This document shows positions 7,182-16,654 of a stretch of DNA of 64,000 bases, piece by piece (position 1 is the first letter of the stretch; the number at the start of each line of letters is the position of its first letter). The DNA comes from Mesorhizobium waimense. Its GTDB lineage: Bacteria; Pseudomonadota; Alphaproteobacteria; Rhizobiales; Rhizobiaceae. The stretch lies in assembly GCF_003601975.1 (NCBI RefSeq), contig NZ_QZWZ01000010.1:1-64000 (forward strand), written 5' to 3'. The translations under genes and the position numbers were made by a program. A model generated the notes under the pieces. The model ran no database searches, was not told the origin of the DNA, and worked only from the letters and a program-made list of their open reading frames with translations.

Positions 7182-10100
7182 TCATTCCGCCGGCTCGACA
7201 TTTGTGTAGGCGGCTTCCTCGAGCTCGCGCTTCAGCCGTGCTTCCTCGTGCGTCTTGGGCGTCACGAAGCGGCCGAGCAGGAGATAGGCGACCGGGGTCA
7301 GGAACAGGGTGGAGACGGTGGCGAGGCCGAGTCCGCCGACGATCACCCAGCCGAGCGCGATGCGCGCCTCGGCACCCGCGCCGGCGGCCAGCACCAGGGG
7401 CACGCCGCCGAGCACGGTGCAGATCATCGTCATCATCACCGGGCGCAGGCGGATGATCGAGGCCTGCTCGATCGCCTCGCGCACGCCGAAACCACGGTCG
7501 CGCAGCTGGTTGGCGAACTCGACGATCAGGATGCCGTTCTTGGCCATGACACCGACCAGAAGCACCAGCCCGATCTGGCTGTAGGCGTTGAGGCTGGTGC
7601 CTGAGAGCAGAAGCGCGAAGATCGCGCAGGCAAGGCCGAGCGGCACCGTCGCCATGATGATGATGGCGCTGACGAAGCTTTCGAACTGGGCGGCCAGCAC
7701 CAAAAGGATGATGACCAGCGCGAAGCCGAAGATGGTGATCATGGCGCTGTTGGTCTCGCCCAGGGTTGCTGCTTCGGCGAGCGGCAGGATGCGGCTGCCG
7801 GGCGGCAGCAGCGGCGTGGCGATCGCCTCGGCGCGGCTGAGCGCGTCGCCGAGCGCGAAATTGCCTGACAGGTTCGAGGTGATAGCCACCGACGGCTGCT
7901 GCTGTTCGCGCGTCAGCGATGGTGGCACGGCACGTTCGGTCAGCGTTGCGATGGTCGACATCGGCACGAAGCGACCGTCGGCCGTCTTGAGGAAGATGTT
8001 TTCCAGATCGGTCGGGTCGTTGATCGGATTGGTCGTCGAGACCAGCTTCACGCCGTAGCTGCGGTCGGCGATGTAGACGTCGACGACGTCATTGCCGTCG
8101 AGCATCGCCTGCAAGGTGTTGGCCAGCCCGGTGATGTCGATGCCGAGGTCAGAGGCGCGCGCGCGGTCGATGGCGACTGCAAGCTGCGGTTGCGTCGGGT
8201 CGACGGAGAGCCGCGGCGACTGGAAGCCCGGATCCTTGCGCATTTCGTCAACGACCTTGACCGCCGCTTCGCCCAGCGCCTTGCGGTCATTGCCGACCAG
8301 CGCGAATTGCAGACCGTTGCCGGCGCCACGGATGCCCAGGCTGTTGGGCTGCACCGGGAAGACGCGCACGCTCGGCACCTGCCGGGTCAGCTGGCTGATC
8401 TCGGTCATGATCTCGCGCTGGCTGCGCGTGCGCTCGTTCCACGGCGCCAGCGTCATCACCATGAAGCCGTTGTTGTAGGCGCCGTTCTGGCCGGCATTCT
8501 CGAAGGTGGCGCGGATCTCGCCGGAATCGCGCAGCGGCTGGATCAGTTTCTCGATCTTCTGCATCTGCTGCGTCGTATAATCGAGGCTGACGCCTTGCGG
8601 CGCGCTGATGCGCAACAGCACGACGGCGCGATCCTCACTCGGCGTCAGCTCCTGGCGGATGGTGCCGAACAGGCTGAAGGCAGTGGCGGCGAACAGCAAC
8701 GCCACCAGGACAACGATCCACGGCGCGCCGAGGCAGGCATGCAGGCAGCGCCGGTAAGCCGCGTTCAGCGCGCCGCCGATGCGGGCGCCGATGCCGTTGC
8801 TGCCTTCATGGTGGAGCGATGCGCTGGACAGCATGCGCGAAGCGAGCATCGGGCAAAGCGTCAGCGCCACCACGCAGGACAAAAGCACCGACATTGCAAG
8901 CACGAAGCCGAATTCGCGAAACAGGCCGCCGGTCTGGCCGGGCAGGAATGAGATCGGAACGAAGACGGCAACCAGCGTCAGCGTGGTGGCGATGACGGCG
9001 AAGAAAACTTCCTGCGCGCCGAGCACGGCGGCGGCGCGCGGGCCCATGCCTTCGTTGCGCCGGCGCACGATGTTTTCGAGCACGACGATGGCGTCGTCGA
9101 CGACAAGGCCGGTGGCCAGCACCAGGGCGAGCAAGGTCAGGATGTTGACCGAGAAGCCGGCGAGATAGATCGCGGCGATGGTGCCGATCATGGCGACCGG
9201 CATCGACAGGCCCGGAATGAGCGTCGCGCGCCAGTCGAGCAGGAAGGCATAGATGACGATCAGCACGATCGAGACCGACAGGGCAAGCGCGATCTCGACT
9301 TCATGCACGGCGCCGTTGACGAAGACGGCGTCGTCGCTGGTGACCTTGATCGCCATGCCCTGAGGCAGGTTTTCCTGCAGCTTGGCGACGGCGGCCCTGA
9401 CGCCGGTCGAGATGTCCAGCGTGTTCGATTCCGCCTGGCGGATGATGCCGAGGCCGATGCCGGTCTTGCCGTCCGAACGCAATGTGGTCTGGCCGATGTC
9501 GGGGCCTAGCGTGACAGTGGCGACGTCGCGAATGCGCGTCTTGCCGCCGATGATGATGCTTTCGAACTCGTCGGGCGTGGTCACGTCCGCTGTCGTGCGC
9601 ACGATCAGGTCCTGGTTGGTGGTGGTAATCGAGCCGGCCGGCGAATCGAAGGCGACCGAGGCCAAAGCCGCCCTGAGGTCGGCGACGGTGAAGCCGTGAC
9701 TGGCCAGCTTGTTCTGGTCGACGTCGATGCGGAAGATCTTGTCGCGATCACCGGAGACCTGGACATCGGCGACGCCGGGCACCGCGGCAAGCTCATCCTC
9801 GATCTGGTCCTGGACAATCACCGTCATGTCCTGCACCGACATGGTGTCGGAGGTGACCGCCAGCCGCATCACCGGTTCGGAATTGGCGTCGGCCTTGACG
9901 ATGCGCGGCGGGTCCGCGGTTTCCGGCATCTGGTTGGCGACACGGCCGACGGCATCGCGCACATCGGAGGCGGCGACATTGAGGTCGACGCCGTCGTTGA
10001 ATTCGATGGTGACGCGGCTCGAGCCGAAGGACGAGGTCGACGAGATCGACTTGACGCCGGAGACGCGGGCGACCGCGCCTTCGATCGTATCGGTCAGCTC

Positions 10101-10313
10101 GCGGTCGACGGTTTCGGCGGCCGCACCCTCGAAGACCGTGCTGACGGTGATGACAGGGCGGTCGACATCCGGCAATTCGCGGATCTCGACGCCGTAGAAG
10201 GCGGCAAGGCCGGCGACCGCGATCAGCGTGTTCAGCACCAGGGCCATGACAGGCCGGCGGATGAACAGCGCGGTGAAGCCTGTCTCGCTGGCGGTGTTGG
10301 CGGCGCCGGTCAT
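7182..10313 (-). CDS. RND family multidrug efflux transporter (AcrB/HAE1-like)
   Basis: A 1043-residue inner-membrane proton antiporter, the usual length for an HAE1 pump. TM1 follows residue 20 (FIRRPVMALVLNTL). The proton-relay aspartates are Asp406/Asp407 in TGLVVDDAIVVLEN and the relay lysine lies in the TM10 segment VGVMAKNGILIVEF. Both large periplasmic loops are present. The start overlaps the stop of the membrane-fusion protein gene as ATGA (10310-10313), so the two are translationally coupled. No outer-membrane factor is encoded here; a TolC-type protein from elsewhere would complete the tripartite pump. The Asp/Lys relay points to drug-type rather than heavy-metal RND pumps. Confidence 0.95.
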   Translation of the reverse strand: MTGAANTASETGFTALFIRRPVMALVLNTLIAVAGLAAFYGVEIRELPDVDRPVITVSTVFEGAAAETVDRELTDTIEGAVARVSGVKSISSTSSFGSSRVTIEFNDGVDLNVAASDVRDAVGRVANQMPETADPPRIVKADANSEPVMRLAVTSDTMSVQDMTVIVQDQIEDELAAVPGVADVQVSGDRDKIFRIDVDQNKLASHGFTVADLRAALASVAFDSPAGSITTTNQDLIVRTTADVTTPDEFESIIIGGKTRIRDVATVTLGPDIGQTTLRSDGKTGIGLGIIRQAESNTLDISTGVRAAVAKLQENLPQGMAIKVTSDDAVFVNGAVHEVEIALALSVSIVLIVIYAFLLDWRATLIPGLSMPVAMIGTIAAIYLAGFSVNILTLLALVLATGLVVDDAIVVLENIVRRRNEGMGPRAAAVLGAQEVFFAVIATTLTLVAVFVPISFLPGQTGGLFREFGFVLAMSVLLSCVVALTLCPMLASRMLSSASLHHEGSNGIGARIGGALNAAYRRCLHACLGAPWIVVLVALLFAATAFSLFGTIRQELTPSEDRAVVLLRISAPQGVSLDYTTQQMQKIEKLIQPLRDSGEIRATFENAGQNGAYNNGFMVMTLAPWNERTRSQREIMTEISQLTRQVPSVRVFPVQPNSLGIRGAGNGLQFALVGNDRKALGEAAVKVVDEMRKDPGFQSPRLSVDPTQPQLAVAIDRARASDLGIDITGLANTLQAMLDGNDVVDVYIADRSYGVKLVSTTNPINDPTDLENIFLKTADGRFVPMSTIATLTERAVPPSLTREQQQPSVAITSNLSGNFALGDALSRAEAIATPLLPPGSRILPLAEAATLGETNSAMITIFGFALVIILLVLAAQFESFVSAIIIMATVPLGLACAIFALLLSGTSLNAYSQIGLVLLVGVMAKNGILIVEFANQLRDRGFGVREAIEQASIIRLRPVMMTMICTVLGGVPLVLAAGAGAEARIALGWVIVGGLGLATVSTLFLTPVAYLLLGRFVTPKTHEEARLKRELEEAAYTNVEPAE

Positions 10314-11473
10314 GAGCCGTCAGCGTCGGCGGCGCGCTGTTCCTCGCCGGCGATGCGGACCTCGCCGCCTTCGCTGACGCTCTGGGTGCCCTCGGTCACC
10401 ACCATGTCGCCGCTGACGATCGGCGCGTCGATCAGCACGGTCTCGGTGTTGCGCTGGATGATGCGCACGGCGACGCGTTTCGCCTTGCCGTCCTGTACCG
10501 CCCAGACATAGGCTCCATCGGAGCCCCACTGGATGGCTAAAGGGCTGACGGCCGGGTAGGAATCGCCGGGGAACTTCATGCTGATCTGGAAGGACATGCC
10601 GGCGCGCAGCGAGTCGGCCGGATTGGCGATCGTTGCCTTGACCAGCAGCGTGCGGCTGTTCTCGTCGATGTGGTTGTCGATGGCGGATACCGTTCCGGTA
10701 TAGGCCTGGGCCGGGTTGGCGATCGGTGTTGCCGACAATTGCGTGCCGACCTTGACGGCGGCAGCGAAGCGCTCCGGCACAAGGAAGTCGACCAGAATGC
10801 TGGAGCGATCGTCAAGGGTGGCGATGGCCGACTGGTTGGTCACATAGTTGCCGGCTGATATCGGCAGGATGCCGACGGTGCCGGCGATCGGCGCGACGAT
10901 CGAGCGGCGCTGCAGGGCAAGTTCGGCATCGCGAAGTACCAGTTTGGCGACCGCCAGCACCACTTCGGCATCGGCGACGGCGACCGGTGTCGCGGCGTTG
11001 GAAGCGCGCAGCGATATCACCCTGTCGAGTTTGTTCTGCGAGTCCTGTAAAACGAGCTTGGCGCGGTCCTGCGCGATCACCTCGGTGTCGGAATCGAGCG
11101 TGGCGATGACCTGGCCCTTGTCGACGTGGGTTCCCGAGGCGACCAGAAATTCGGCGAGACGCCCGGAACTGTAGGGATTGACCGTCACCGAGGCGTTGGC
11201 GCGGCCGGTGCCGATCGCCTGCAGACGGTCGTTGATGGTGGCTGTGCCCGCCGGCAAGGCGACGACGGTGGCGCGCTGGCCGGCGCCGTTGCTACCGGTT
11301 GCCTGCCTTGTCGTGTCGACCGCACCTGTCGTCACATTGGGCGCCGCGGCATAGGCCCAGTCGATGCCCCAACGCGCCAGCACCTCCGGCGCTCCCGGAA
11401 AGAACCGAACCCAGGCGGCAGCCGCGGCGACCAGGACCACAAGCGCAAAAACGATCTGTTTCCAGGCGGCCAT
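10310..11473 (-). CDS. RND efflux periplasmic adaptor (membrane-fusion protein)
   Basis: A 387-residue HlyD/AcrA-type adaptor. One N-terminal hydrophobic segment (WKQIVFALVVLVAAAAAW, about residues 3-20) serves as membrane anchor. After it come a lipoyl/barrel-sandwich half (TVNPYSSGRLAEFLVASGTHV...), a short alpha hairpin, the second lipoyl half (SIVAPIAGTVGILPISAGNYV) and beta-barrel domains. I chose the ATG at 11473 because GGAG lies 7 nt upstream. The frame could start 14 or 26 codons earlier without a good ribosome-binding site. It is the first gene of the two-gene efflux operon. No local regulator is attached. Confidence 0.92.
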   Translation of the reverse strand: MAAWKQIVFALVVLVAAAAAWVRFFPGAPEVLARWGIDWAYAAAPNVTTGAVDTTRQATGSNGAGQRATVVALPAGTATINDRLQAIGTGRANASVTVNPYSSGRLAEFLVASGTHVDKGQVIATLDSDTEVIAQDRAKLVLQDSQNKLDRVISLRASNAATPVAVADAEVVLAVAKLVLRDAELALQRRSIVAPIAGTVGILPISAGNYVTNQSAIATLDDRSSILVDFLVPERFAAAVKVGTQLSATPIANPAQAYTGTVSAIDNHIDENSRTLLVKATIANPADSLRAGMSFQISMKFPGDSYPAVSPLAIQWGSDGAYVWAVQDGKAKRVAVRIIQRNTETVLIDAPIVSGDMVVTEGTQSVSEGGEVRIAGEEQRAADADGS

Positions 11474-11643
11474 CGGCACTCCGGTTGGCAAACGTCTACC
11501 GGTTTCCCCAAGCATAAAACGCAGCAACGCACCCGGTTTGTGCGAAGCCACGAAAATATCATGGCTTTATGGCAATTCTGCCGCTGCCATGCACATTAAA
11601 TCTGCATAACGTTGGCGGGCTCACCGCCAGGAAAGCCGTGGGG

Positions 11644-12471
11644 TCAGCGCAGGCTTTCCAACTCGCGGATGCGCTTGGCGCCATCGGTCTCGAGTTGCCT
11701 CGTGACGGCGCCGATCAGCGTTTCGGCGACGACGAAAAGTGCTGCCGAGGAATCCCAGGCCGAGGGCACGGCGGTGCGGCCGGCAATCACATGGCGGGCA
11801 AAGCGGGCGATCGGCGACAGCCACTGGTCGGTGAACAGCACGATGTGCACGCCGCGCTGATGCGCGGTTTCGGCGAAACGCACCAGGCTGTCCTGGTAGC
11901 GCCGGATGTCGAAGATCACCAGCACGTCACGCTTGCCCATGTCGATCAGCCGGTCGCGCCAGATGCCTTCCTGGCCGGCGAGGTGGTAGACGTCGGGCTG
12001 GACGATGGCGAGGTGGGCGGCCATGTAGCGCGCCAGCGGATCGGTGAAGCGGCCGCCGATCAGGAAAGTCTTGCCGCGGCGATGGGCAAGTGTCGCGGCA
12101 ATGTCGGCAAGCTGCCTGTCGGACAGGTGCCTGAAGGTCTCGCGCATGTTGTCGAGCGTCGCCTCCAGCATCGGCGACACCGCGCCGCCGCCCGATGAGG
12201 CCGGGTTGAGCGTCCTCGTAGCCGGCGACTGCAATTGTGCCGCCAGTTCGTCCTGCAGTGCCGACTGGAATTCGGGATAGTTCTGGAAGCCCAGCCGGGC
12301 GACGAAACGCAGGATCGTCGGCGAGGACACACCTGCTGCGGCAGAGAATTCGGCCACCGTCTTCAGGCCGATCAGCGGATAGTTTGCGATCAGCGTCTGT
12401 GCGGCGCGACGCTCGCTGGCCGGCATCGTGCCAATGCGGTCCGAAATCAGTTCGGCAATGCTGGAAATCAT
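11644..12471 (-). CDS. RpiR/MurR family transcriptional regulator
   Basis: A 275-residue regulator. The N-terminal HTH_6 domain (about residues 1-77) includes the recognition region VAEFSAAAGVSSPTILRFVARLGF. The C-terminal SIS domain (about 115-260) normally binds a phosphosugar or related effector. The start MISSIAELIS has GGGGGA a few nt upstream; the much longer open frame is the antisense of the divergent gene. It is transcribed away from the hydrolase-permease-ligase cluster across a 147-nt shared promoter. Members of this family beside non-sugar operons often sense amine or amino-acid derivatives, so the ligand is open. Confidence 0.88.
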   Translation of the reverse strand: MISSIAELISDRIGTMPASERRAAQTLIANYPLIGLKTVAEFSAAAGVSSPTILRFVARLGFQNYPEFQSALQDELAAQLQSPATRTLNPASSGGGAVSPMLEATLDNMRETFRHLSDRQLADIAATLAHRRGKTFLIGGRFTDPLARYMAAHLAIVQPDVYHLAGQEGIWRDRLIDMGKRDVLVIFDIRRYQDSLVRFAETAHQRGVHIVLFTDQWLSPIARFARHVIAGRTAVPSAWDSSAALFVVAETLIGAVTRQLETDGAKRIRELESLR

Positions 12472-12618
12472 GTTTTCCCCCACTCTTTGTCCGCACCTAG
12501 CTCCGCCGTCGAAATCGCGTTTGACAAAGCCGGACAAACTGTATGAAATCATCCACAGGGACGCAATGAGACAAAATACGTAACATACGATACAGCGCTC
12601 CCCTGGGGACGGCAGACT
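12472..12618. promoter_or_regulatory. Divergent promoter region of the RpiR regulator and the hydrolase operon
   Basis: The 147-nt gap holds GACAAA repeated with 10-bp periodicity (TTGACAAAGCCGGACAAAC at 12521-12539), an inverted TTTGTCC at about 12486, and a further GACAAA near 12571. TTGACA at 12521 can serve as a -35, but the nearest TATGAA is only 15 nt away. The repeated GACAAA word on one helix face is a candidate RpiR operator; this is inference. Confidence 0.35.
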
Positions 12619-13437
12619 ATGGAGACAGCACGGCCCGCCAGCCTTGCATCGCCTGAAACCGTAAGGGTAACCAACCCCGGCGGATCGAGCCCGTTCGTAT
12701 TCACCTGCGACCACGCCTCCAATTTCCTGCCGGCCGAATTCGGCACGCTCGGCCTGCCGGCCGAGGAGCTTTCGCGCCACATCGCCTGGGATCCCGGCGC
12801 GCTGCCGGTCGCCCGGCGCATGGCCGAGGCGCTCGACGCGACACTGGTCGAAACCGGCATCTCGCGCCTCGTCATCGACTGCAACCGCCCACTCGACGCA
12901 CCCGACCTGGTGCCGCCGGTCAGCGAGACAACGCTCATTCCCGGCAATGCCGGCCTGTCGGACAAACAGCGCGCGGAGCGTGTCGCTTTGTCGTGGCGGC
13001 CCTTCCATGACGCGATCGCAGAGATTGTCGACAAAAGGCTGGCGCGGGGACAGGAGACGCGACTGGTCTCGGTGCATTCCTTCACGCCCGTCTACAAGGG
13101 CAAGAATCGACCTTGGCATATCGGCATCATCCATGACGAGGATCGCCGGCTGGCGGCCCCGCTGATCGCTGCATTGCAGCGGCTTTCCGGCGTCACCGTC
13201 GGTGTTAACGAACCCTATTCGCCGGCCGACCGCGTCTATTTCACGTTGGAACGCCACGCGCGCTCGCGCGGCCTTGCCTGCGCGATGATCGAAATCCGCA
13301 ATGACGAGATTTCCGGCGAGGCCGGGCAGCGTAAATGGGCGGATATGCTCACCGGGATTTTTCTGGATCTGGAGCCCGAGGAGGCCAAGGGCTCCCGACA
13401 GCGTGCAGTGGGAAAGTCAGTTCAATCGGCCAGCTAA
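12619..13437 (+). CDS. N-formylglutamate amidohydrolase-family hydrolase
   Basis: A 272-residue member of the FGase family, zinc-type amidases that cleave N-formylglutamate in histidine breakdown. Visible family elements are FTCDHASNFLP near the N-terminus, DCNRPLDAPD in the middle (DxNR type) and VSVHSFTPVY. No other hut gene is nearby. It is the first gene of a run with a permease (23 nt downstream) and a glutamine-synthetase-like ligase. A plausible alternative role is hydrolysis of a gamma-glutamyl or N-acyl-glutamate intermediate; that is inferred from context only. A second, distinct family member lies at 51230-52171. Confidence 0.85.
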   Translation: METARPASLASPETVRVTNPGGSSPFVFTCDHASNFLPAEFGTLGLPAEELSRHIAWDPGALPVARRMAEALDATLVETGISRLVIDCNRPLDAPDLVPPVSETTLIPGNAGLSDKQRAERVALSWRPFHDAIAEIVDKRLARGQETRLVSVHSFTPVYKGKNRPWHIGIIHDEDRRLAAPLIAALQRLSGVTVGVNEPYSPADRVYFTLERHARSRGLACAMIEIRNDEISGEAGQRKWADMLTGIFLDLEPEEAKGSRQRAVGKSVQSAS

Positions 13438-13459
13438 GAACTTAAAAAGGGGACTTCAA

Positions 13460-15016
13460 ATGGCAGCACCGGGTTATACCGAAGTTGATAAGGCGGAGGA
13501 CGTAAAACACCTCCACAGCATGGGCTATGCCCAGGAACTGGAGCGGCGGCTCAGCCGCTTTTCGAACTTCGCGGTTTCCTTCTCGATCATCTGCATCCTG
13601 TCGGGCGGCATCAATTCGCTGGCGCAGGCAACCTCCGGCGCCGGCGGCATCGGCATCGGCATCGGCTGGCTGGTCGGCTGCTTCGTCTCGCTGACCTTCG
13701 CGGTCGCCATGTCGCAGATCAGTTCGGCCTATCCGACGGCCGGCGGCCTCTATCACTGGGGTTCGATCCTCGGCAATCGCGGCACCGGCTGGGTGACGGC
13801 CTGGCTCAACCTGCTTGGCCTGATCACTGTGCTCGGCGCCATCAATGTCGGCACCTGGACGTTCTTCCTCGGCGCCTTCGGTCCGACGCTCGGCATCGAG
13901 GGCACGCTGACCAACCAGATGATCTTCCTGATCATCATCACCGGCGCCCAGGCGCTGATCAACCATCTCGGCATCAAGCTGACGGCGAAGCTGACCGACT
14001 TTTCGGGCTACCTGATCTTCTTCGGCTCGATCCTGATCGCTATCGTCTGCCTCGCTGCGGCCGAGACCTGGGATTTCAGCCGCCTGTTCACCTTCCACAA
14101 CTACTCGGGCGATGCCGGCGCCGGCGTCTGGCCGTCCGTGTCCAACGCCTGGGTGTTCGCGCTCGGGCTGTTGCTGCCGATCTATACCATCACCGGCTAC
14201 GACGCCTCGGCGCACACCTCCGAAGAGACCATCAAGGCAGCCTCCTCGGTGCCGCGCGCGATGGTCATGTCGGTGATCTGGTCGGCGGTCTTCGGCTACC
14301 TGTTCCTGGCAGCCTTCATCCTGATGATCCCGAACATGGACGACGCCGCCAAGCAGGGCTGGAACGTGTTCTTCTGGGCCTTCGACCAGCGCGTCAGCCC
14401 CGGCCTCAAGGAGTTCGTCTACCTCGTCGTGTTCATCGCGCAGCTGCTGTGCGGCCTGGCAACCGTCACCTCGGCTTCGCGCATGATCTTCGCCTTCTCG
14501 CGTGACGGCGGCCTGCCGGGCTCGTCGGCACTGGCCAAGGTCAGCCCGACCTACCGCACGCCGGTGGCGGCGATCTGGACGGCCTCGATCCTTTCGGTGC
14601 TGTTCGTCTGGGGTTCGTCGGTGGTTTCGGTCGCCGGCACCTCGGCCTACACCATCGTCGTGTCGTGCACCGTCATCTTCCTGTTCCTGTCCTTCACCGT
14701 GCCGATCGTGCTCGGCATGATGGCCTGGGGCACGCCGAAGTGGGACAAGATGGGACCGTGGAATATGGGACGCGGCATCTTCATGTTGTTTGCCGTGCTC
14801 TCGATCCTGTCGATGATCCTGATCTTCGTCATCGGCATCCAGCCGCCGAACGACTGGGCGCTCTACATCACCGTCGGCTTCTTCATCCTGACGGCGATCG
14901 TGTGGTTCGCCTTCGAGCGCAACCGCTTCCAGGGGCCGCCGCTCGGCGACATCATTGCGGCGCGCCAGGCCGCGATCAAGGCAGCGGAACAGGCGGTCGG
15001 CGAGACCGGCCACTAA
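13460..15016 (+). CDS. APC superfamily amino acid/amine permease
   Basis: A 518-residue polytopic membrane protein with about 12 hydrophobic segments. The first membrane block has the APC signature (FSIICILSGGINSLAQATSGAG), followed by SSAYPTAGGLYHW, typical of the amino acid/choline/GABA and ethanolamine-type permeases. The ATG at 13460 has AGGGGA about 9 nt upstream; the longer frame overlaps the upstream gene. Its place between a glutamate-amide hydrolase and a gamma-glutamyl-ligase-like gene suggests it imports the amine or amino-alcohol handled by this operon. The ligand cannot be read from sequence. Confidence 0.92.
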   Translation: MAAPGYTEVDKAEDVKHLHSMGYAQELERRLSRFSNFAVSFSIICILSGGINSLAQATSGAGGIGIGIGWLVGCFVSLTFAVAMSQISSAYPTAGGLYHWGSILGNRGTGWVTAWLNLLGLITVLGAINVGTWTFFLGAFGPTLGIEGTLTNQMIFLIIITGAQALINHLGIKLTAKLTDFSGYLIFFGSILIAIVCLAAAETWDFSRLFTFHNYSGDAGAGVWPSVSNAWVFALGLLLPIYTITGYDASAHTSEETIKAASSVPRAMVMSVIWSAVFGYLFLAAFILMIPNMDDAAKQGWNVFFWAFDQRVSPGLKEFVYLVVFIAQLLCGLATVTSASRMIFAFSRDGGLPGSSALAKVSPTYRTPVAAIWTASILSVLFVWGSSVVSVAGTSAYTIVVSCTVIFLFLSFTVPIVLGMMAWGTPKWDKMGPWNMGRGIFMLFAVLSILSMILIFVIGIQPPNDWALYITVGFFILTAIVWFAFERNRFQGPPLGDIIAARQAAIKAAEQAVGETGH

Positions 15017-15103
15017 CGTCGTCATCTCAACCATGGCCGGCATCGGTGCCGGCCATGGCTTCGTTTATCCGTTTTAATCGACAAGCGCTGGAGTGCCACA
15101 AGA

Positions 15104-16474
15104 ATGCCCGGAAATTTCTCGTTCGATCAGTTGAAGAAGGCGGTCTCCAGCGGCGAGATCGATACGGTGCTGGCCTGCATCGTCGATCTGCAGGGCCGGC
15201 TCGCGGGCAAACGTTTCCTGGCGCAGTATTTCGTCGATTCCGCCCATGACGAGACGCATGGCTGCAACTATCTGCTGGCCGCCGACATCGATATGGAGCC
15301 GGTGCCCGGCTACAAGGCGGCAAGCTGGTCGAAGGGCTATGGCGACTTCGTCATGAAGCCGGACCTGGCGACGCTGCGGCGCATTCCCTGGCTGGAGAAG
15401 ACGGCGCTGGTGATCTGCGACGTGCTCGACCACCACACGCATGACGACCTGCCGCATTCGCCGCGCGCCATCCTGAGAAAGCAGGTCAAGCGGCTGAAGG
15501 AGCGCGGCTATATCGGCTATTTCGCTTCCGAGCTCGAATTCTACCTGTTCAACGAGACCTACGATTCCGCCCGCAAGAAGCACTGGCAGGGCCTCGACAC
15601 CGCATCGCCCTATATCGGCGACTACCAGATCGGCATCACCACCAAGGAAGAAGGCGTCATGCGCCGGCTTCGCAACGAGATGGATGCGGCCGGCATCCCG
15701 ATCGAGAACTCCAAGGGCGAGTGGGGGCCGGGCCAGGAAGAGATCAATGTGCGCTATGCCGAGGCGCTTGAGATGGCCGACCGCCACGTCATCCTGAAGA
15801 ACGGCGCCAAGGAGATCGCCGAGTCGGAAGGCAAGGCAATCTCGTTCATGTCCAAGTACAATTACGGGCTGGCCGGCAATTCCAGCCACATCCACAATTC
15901 GCTGTGGAGCGCCGACGGCAAGACGCCGCTGTTCTTCGACAAGAAGGCCGACTGGACGCTGTCGACGCTCGGCCAGCAATGGGCGGCGGGCCAGCTTAAA
16001 TACGCCAAGGAGTTCACCTGGTTCCTGGCGCCCTACATCAATTCCTACAAGCGCTTCCAGGCCGGCACCTTCGCGCCGACCAAGATCATGTGGAGCGAGG
16101 ACAACCGCACCGCGGGCTTCCGTCTGTGCGGCGAGGGCACCAAGGGCATTCGCATGGAATGCCGCATCGGCGGCGCCGACCTCAACCCCTATCTCGCCTT
16201 TGCGGCGCTCATCGCCGCCGGCCTTGCCGGCATCGACGAAAAGCTGGAGCTGCAGAAGCCGTTCGTCGGCGACGCCTATCAGGCCTCGCGCCTGCCGGAG
16301 ATCCCGAAGACGCTGCGCGATGCAACCGAGACGCTGGCCAAGTCGAAGATGCTGAAGCAGGCGCTCGGCGACGACGTGCTCGAACACTATGTCCACACCG
16401 CGAAGTGGGAGCAGTTCGAATACGACCGCCGGATCACGGATTGGGAACTGCACAGAGGGTTCGAGCGGTACTAA
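15104..16474 (+). CDS. Glutamine synthetase-family ligase (probable gamma-glutamyl-amine synthetase)
   Basis: A 456-residue GS-fold enzyme. Metal/glutamate-binding SELEFYLF is at residues 142-149, the ATP-site signature NSSHIHNS at 259-266, and ADLNPYLAFAALIAAGL near the C-terminal third. It lacks the length and adenylylation context of GlnA and fits the PuuA/GlnA3-4/IpuC group, which joins glutamate to an amine with ATP. With the flanking permease, aldehyde dehydrogenase, iron alcohol dehydrogenase and amidohydrolase it forms a complete gamma-glutamylation toolkit. The substrate (putrescine, ethanolamine or another amino-alcohol) is inference; the alcohol dehydrogenase favours an amino-alcohol. 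An 87-nt gap follows the permease. Confidence 0.85.
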   Translation: MPGNFSFDQLKKAVSSGEIDTVLACIVDLQGRLAGKRFLAQYFVDSAHDETHGCNYLLAADIDMEPVPGYKAASWSKGYGDFVMKPDLATLRRIPWLEKTALVICDVLDHHTHDDLPHSPRAILRKQVKRLKERGYIGYFASELEFYLFNETYDSARKKHWQGLDTASPYIGDYQIGITTKEEGVMRRLRNEMDAAGIPIENSKGEWGPGQEEINVRYAEALEMADRHVILKNGAKEIAESEGKAISFMSKYNYGLAGNSSHIHNSLWSADGKTPLFFDKKADWTLSTLGQQWAAGQLKYAKEFTWFLAPYINSYKRFQAGTFAPTKIMWSEDNRTAGFRLCGEGTKGIRMECRIGGADLNPYLAFAALIAAGLAGIDEKLELQKPFVGDAYQASRLPEIPKTLRDATETLAKSKMLKQALGDDVLEHYVHTAKWEQFEYDRRITDWELHRGFERY

Positions 16475-16497
16475 GGTAGTCGGGAACGCCGGCGCCG

Positions 16498-16608
16498 CTC
16501 CCCACCCTTATCCCGTGAACAACGGGCGGACGGCGTCTGCGCCGGAGCTTCTTCCTTCTCCCGTCACTATACGGGGAGAAGGTGCCGGCAGGCGGATGAG
16601 GGGCACAC
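16498..16608. repeat. Rhizobial intergenic palindromic repeat, copy 2
   Basis: A hairpin CCTTCTCCCGTcactatACGGGGAGAAGG occupies about 16554-16582 and is flanked by GTGCCGGCAGGCGGATGAGG. The reverse complement of this copy matches copy 3 at 31769 over about 45 nt with very few differences (CCCTCATCCGCCTGCCGGCA followed by CCTTCTCCCCGTATAGTGA). It sits inside an apparent operon, between the ligase and the aldehyde dehydrogenase, so it may tune or terminate transcription there. Confidence 0.7.
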
Positions 16609-16654
16609 CAAGCCATAAGATTTTCGATTGTTAGAACGTGCGAGGACTTAGAAA

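Noticed and set aside
11644..13257. RpiR regulator extended to 537 codons
   Set aside because: The extension is antisense to the N-formylglutamate amidohydrolase-like gene; the RpiR domain starts at MISSIAEL (12471).
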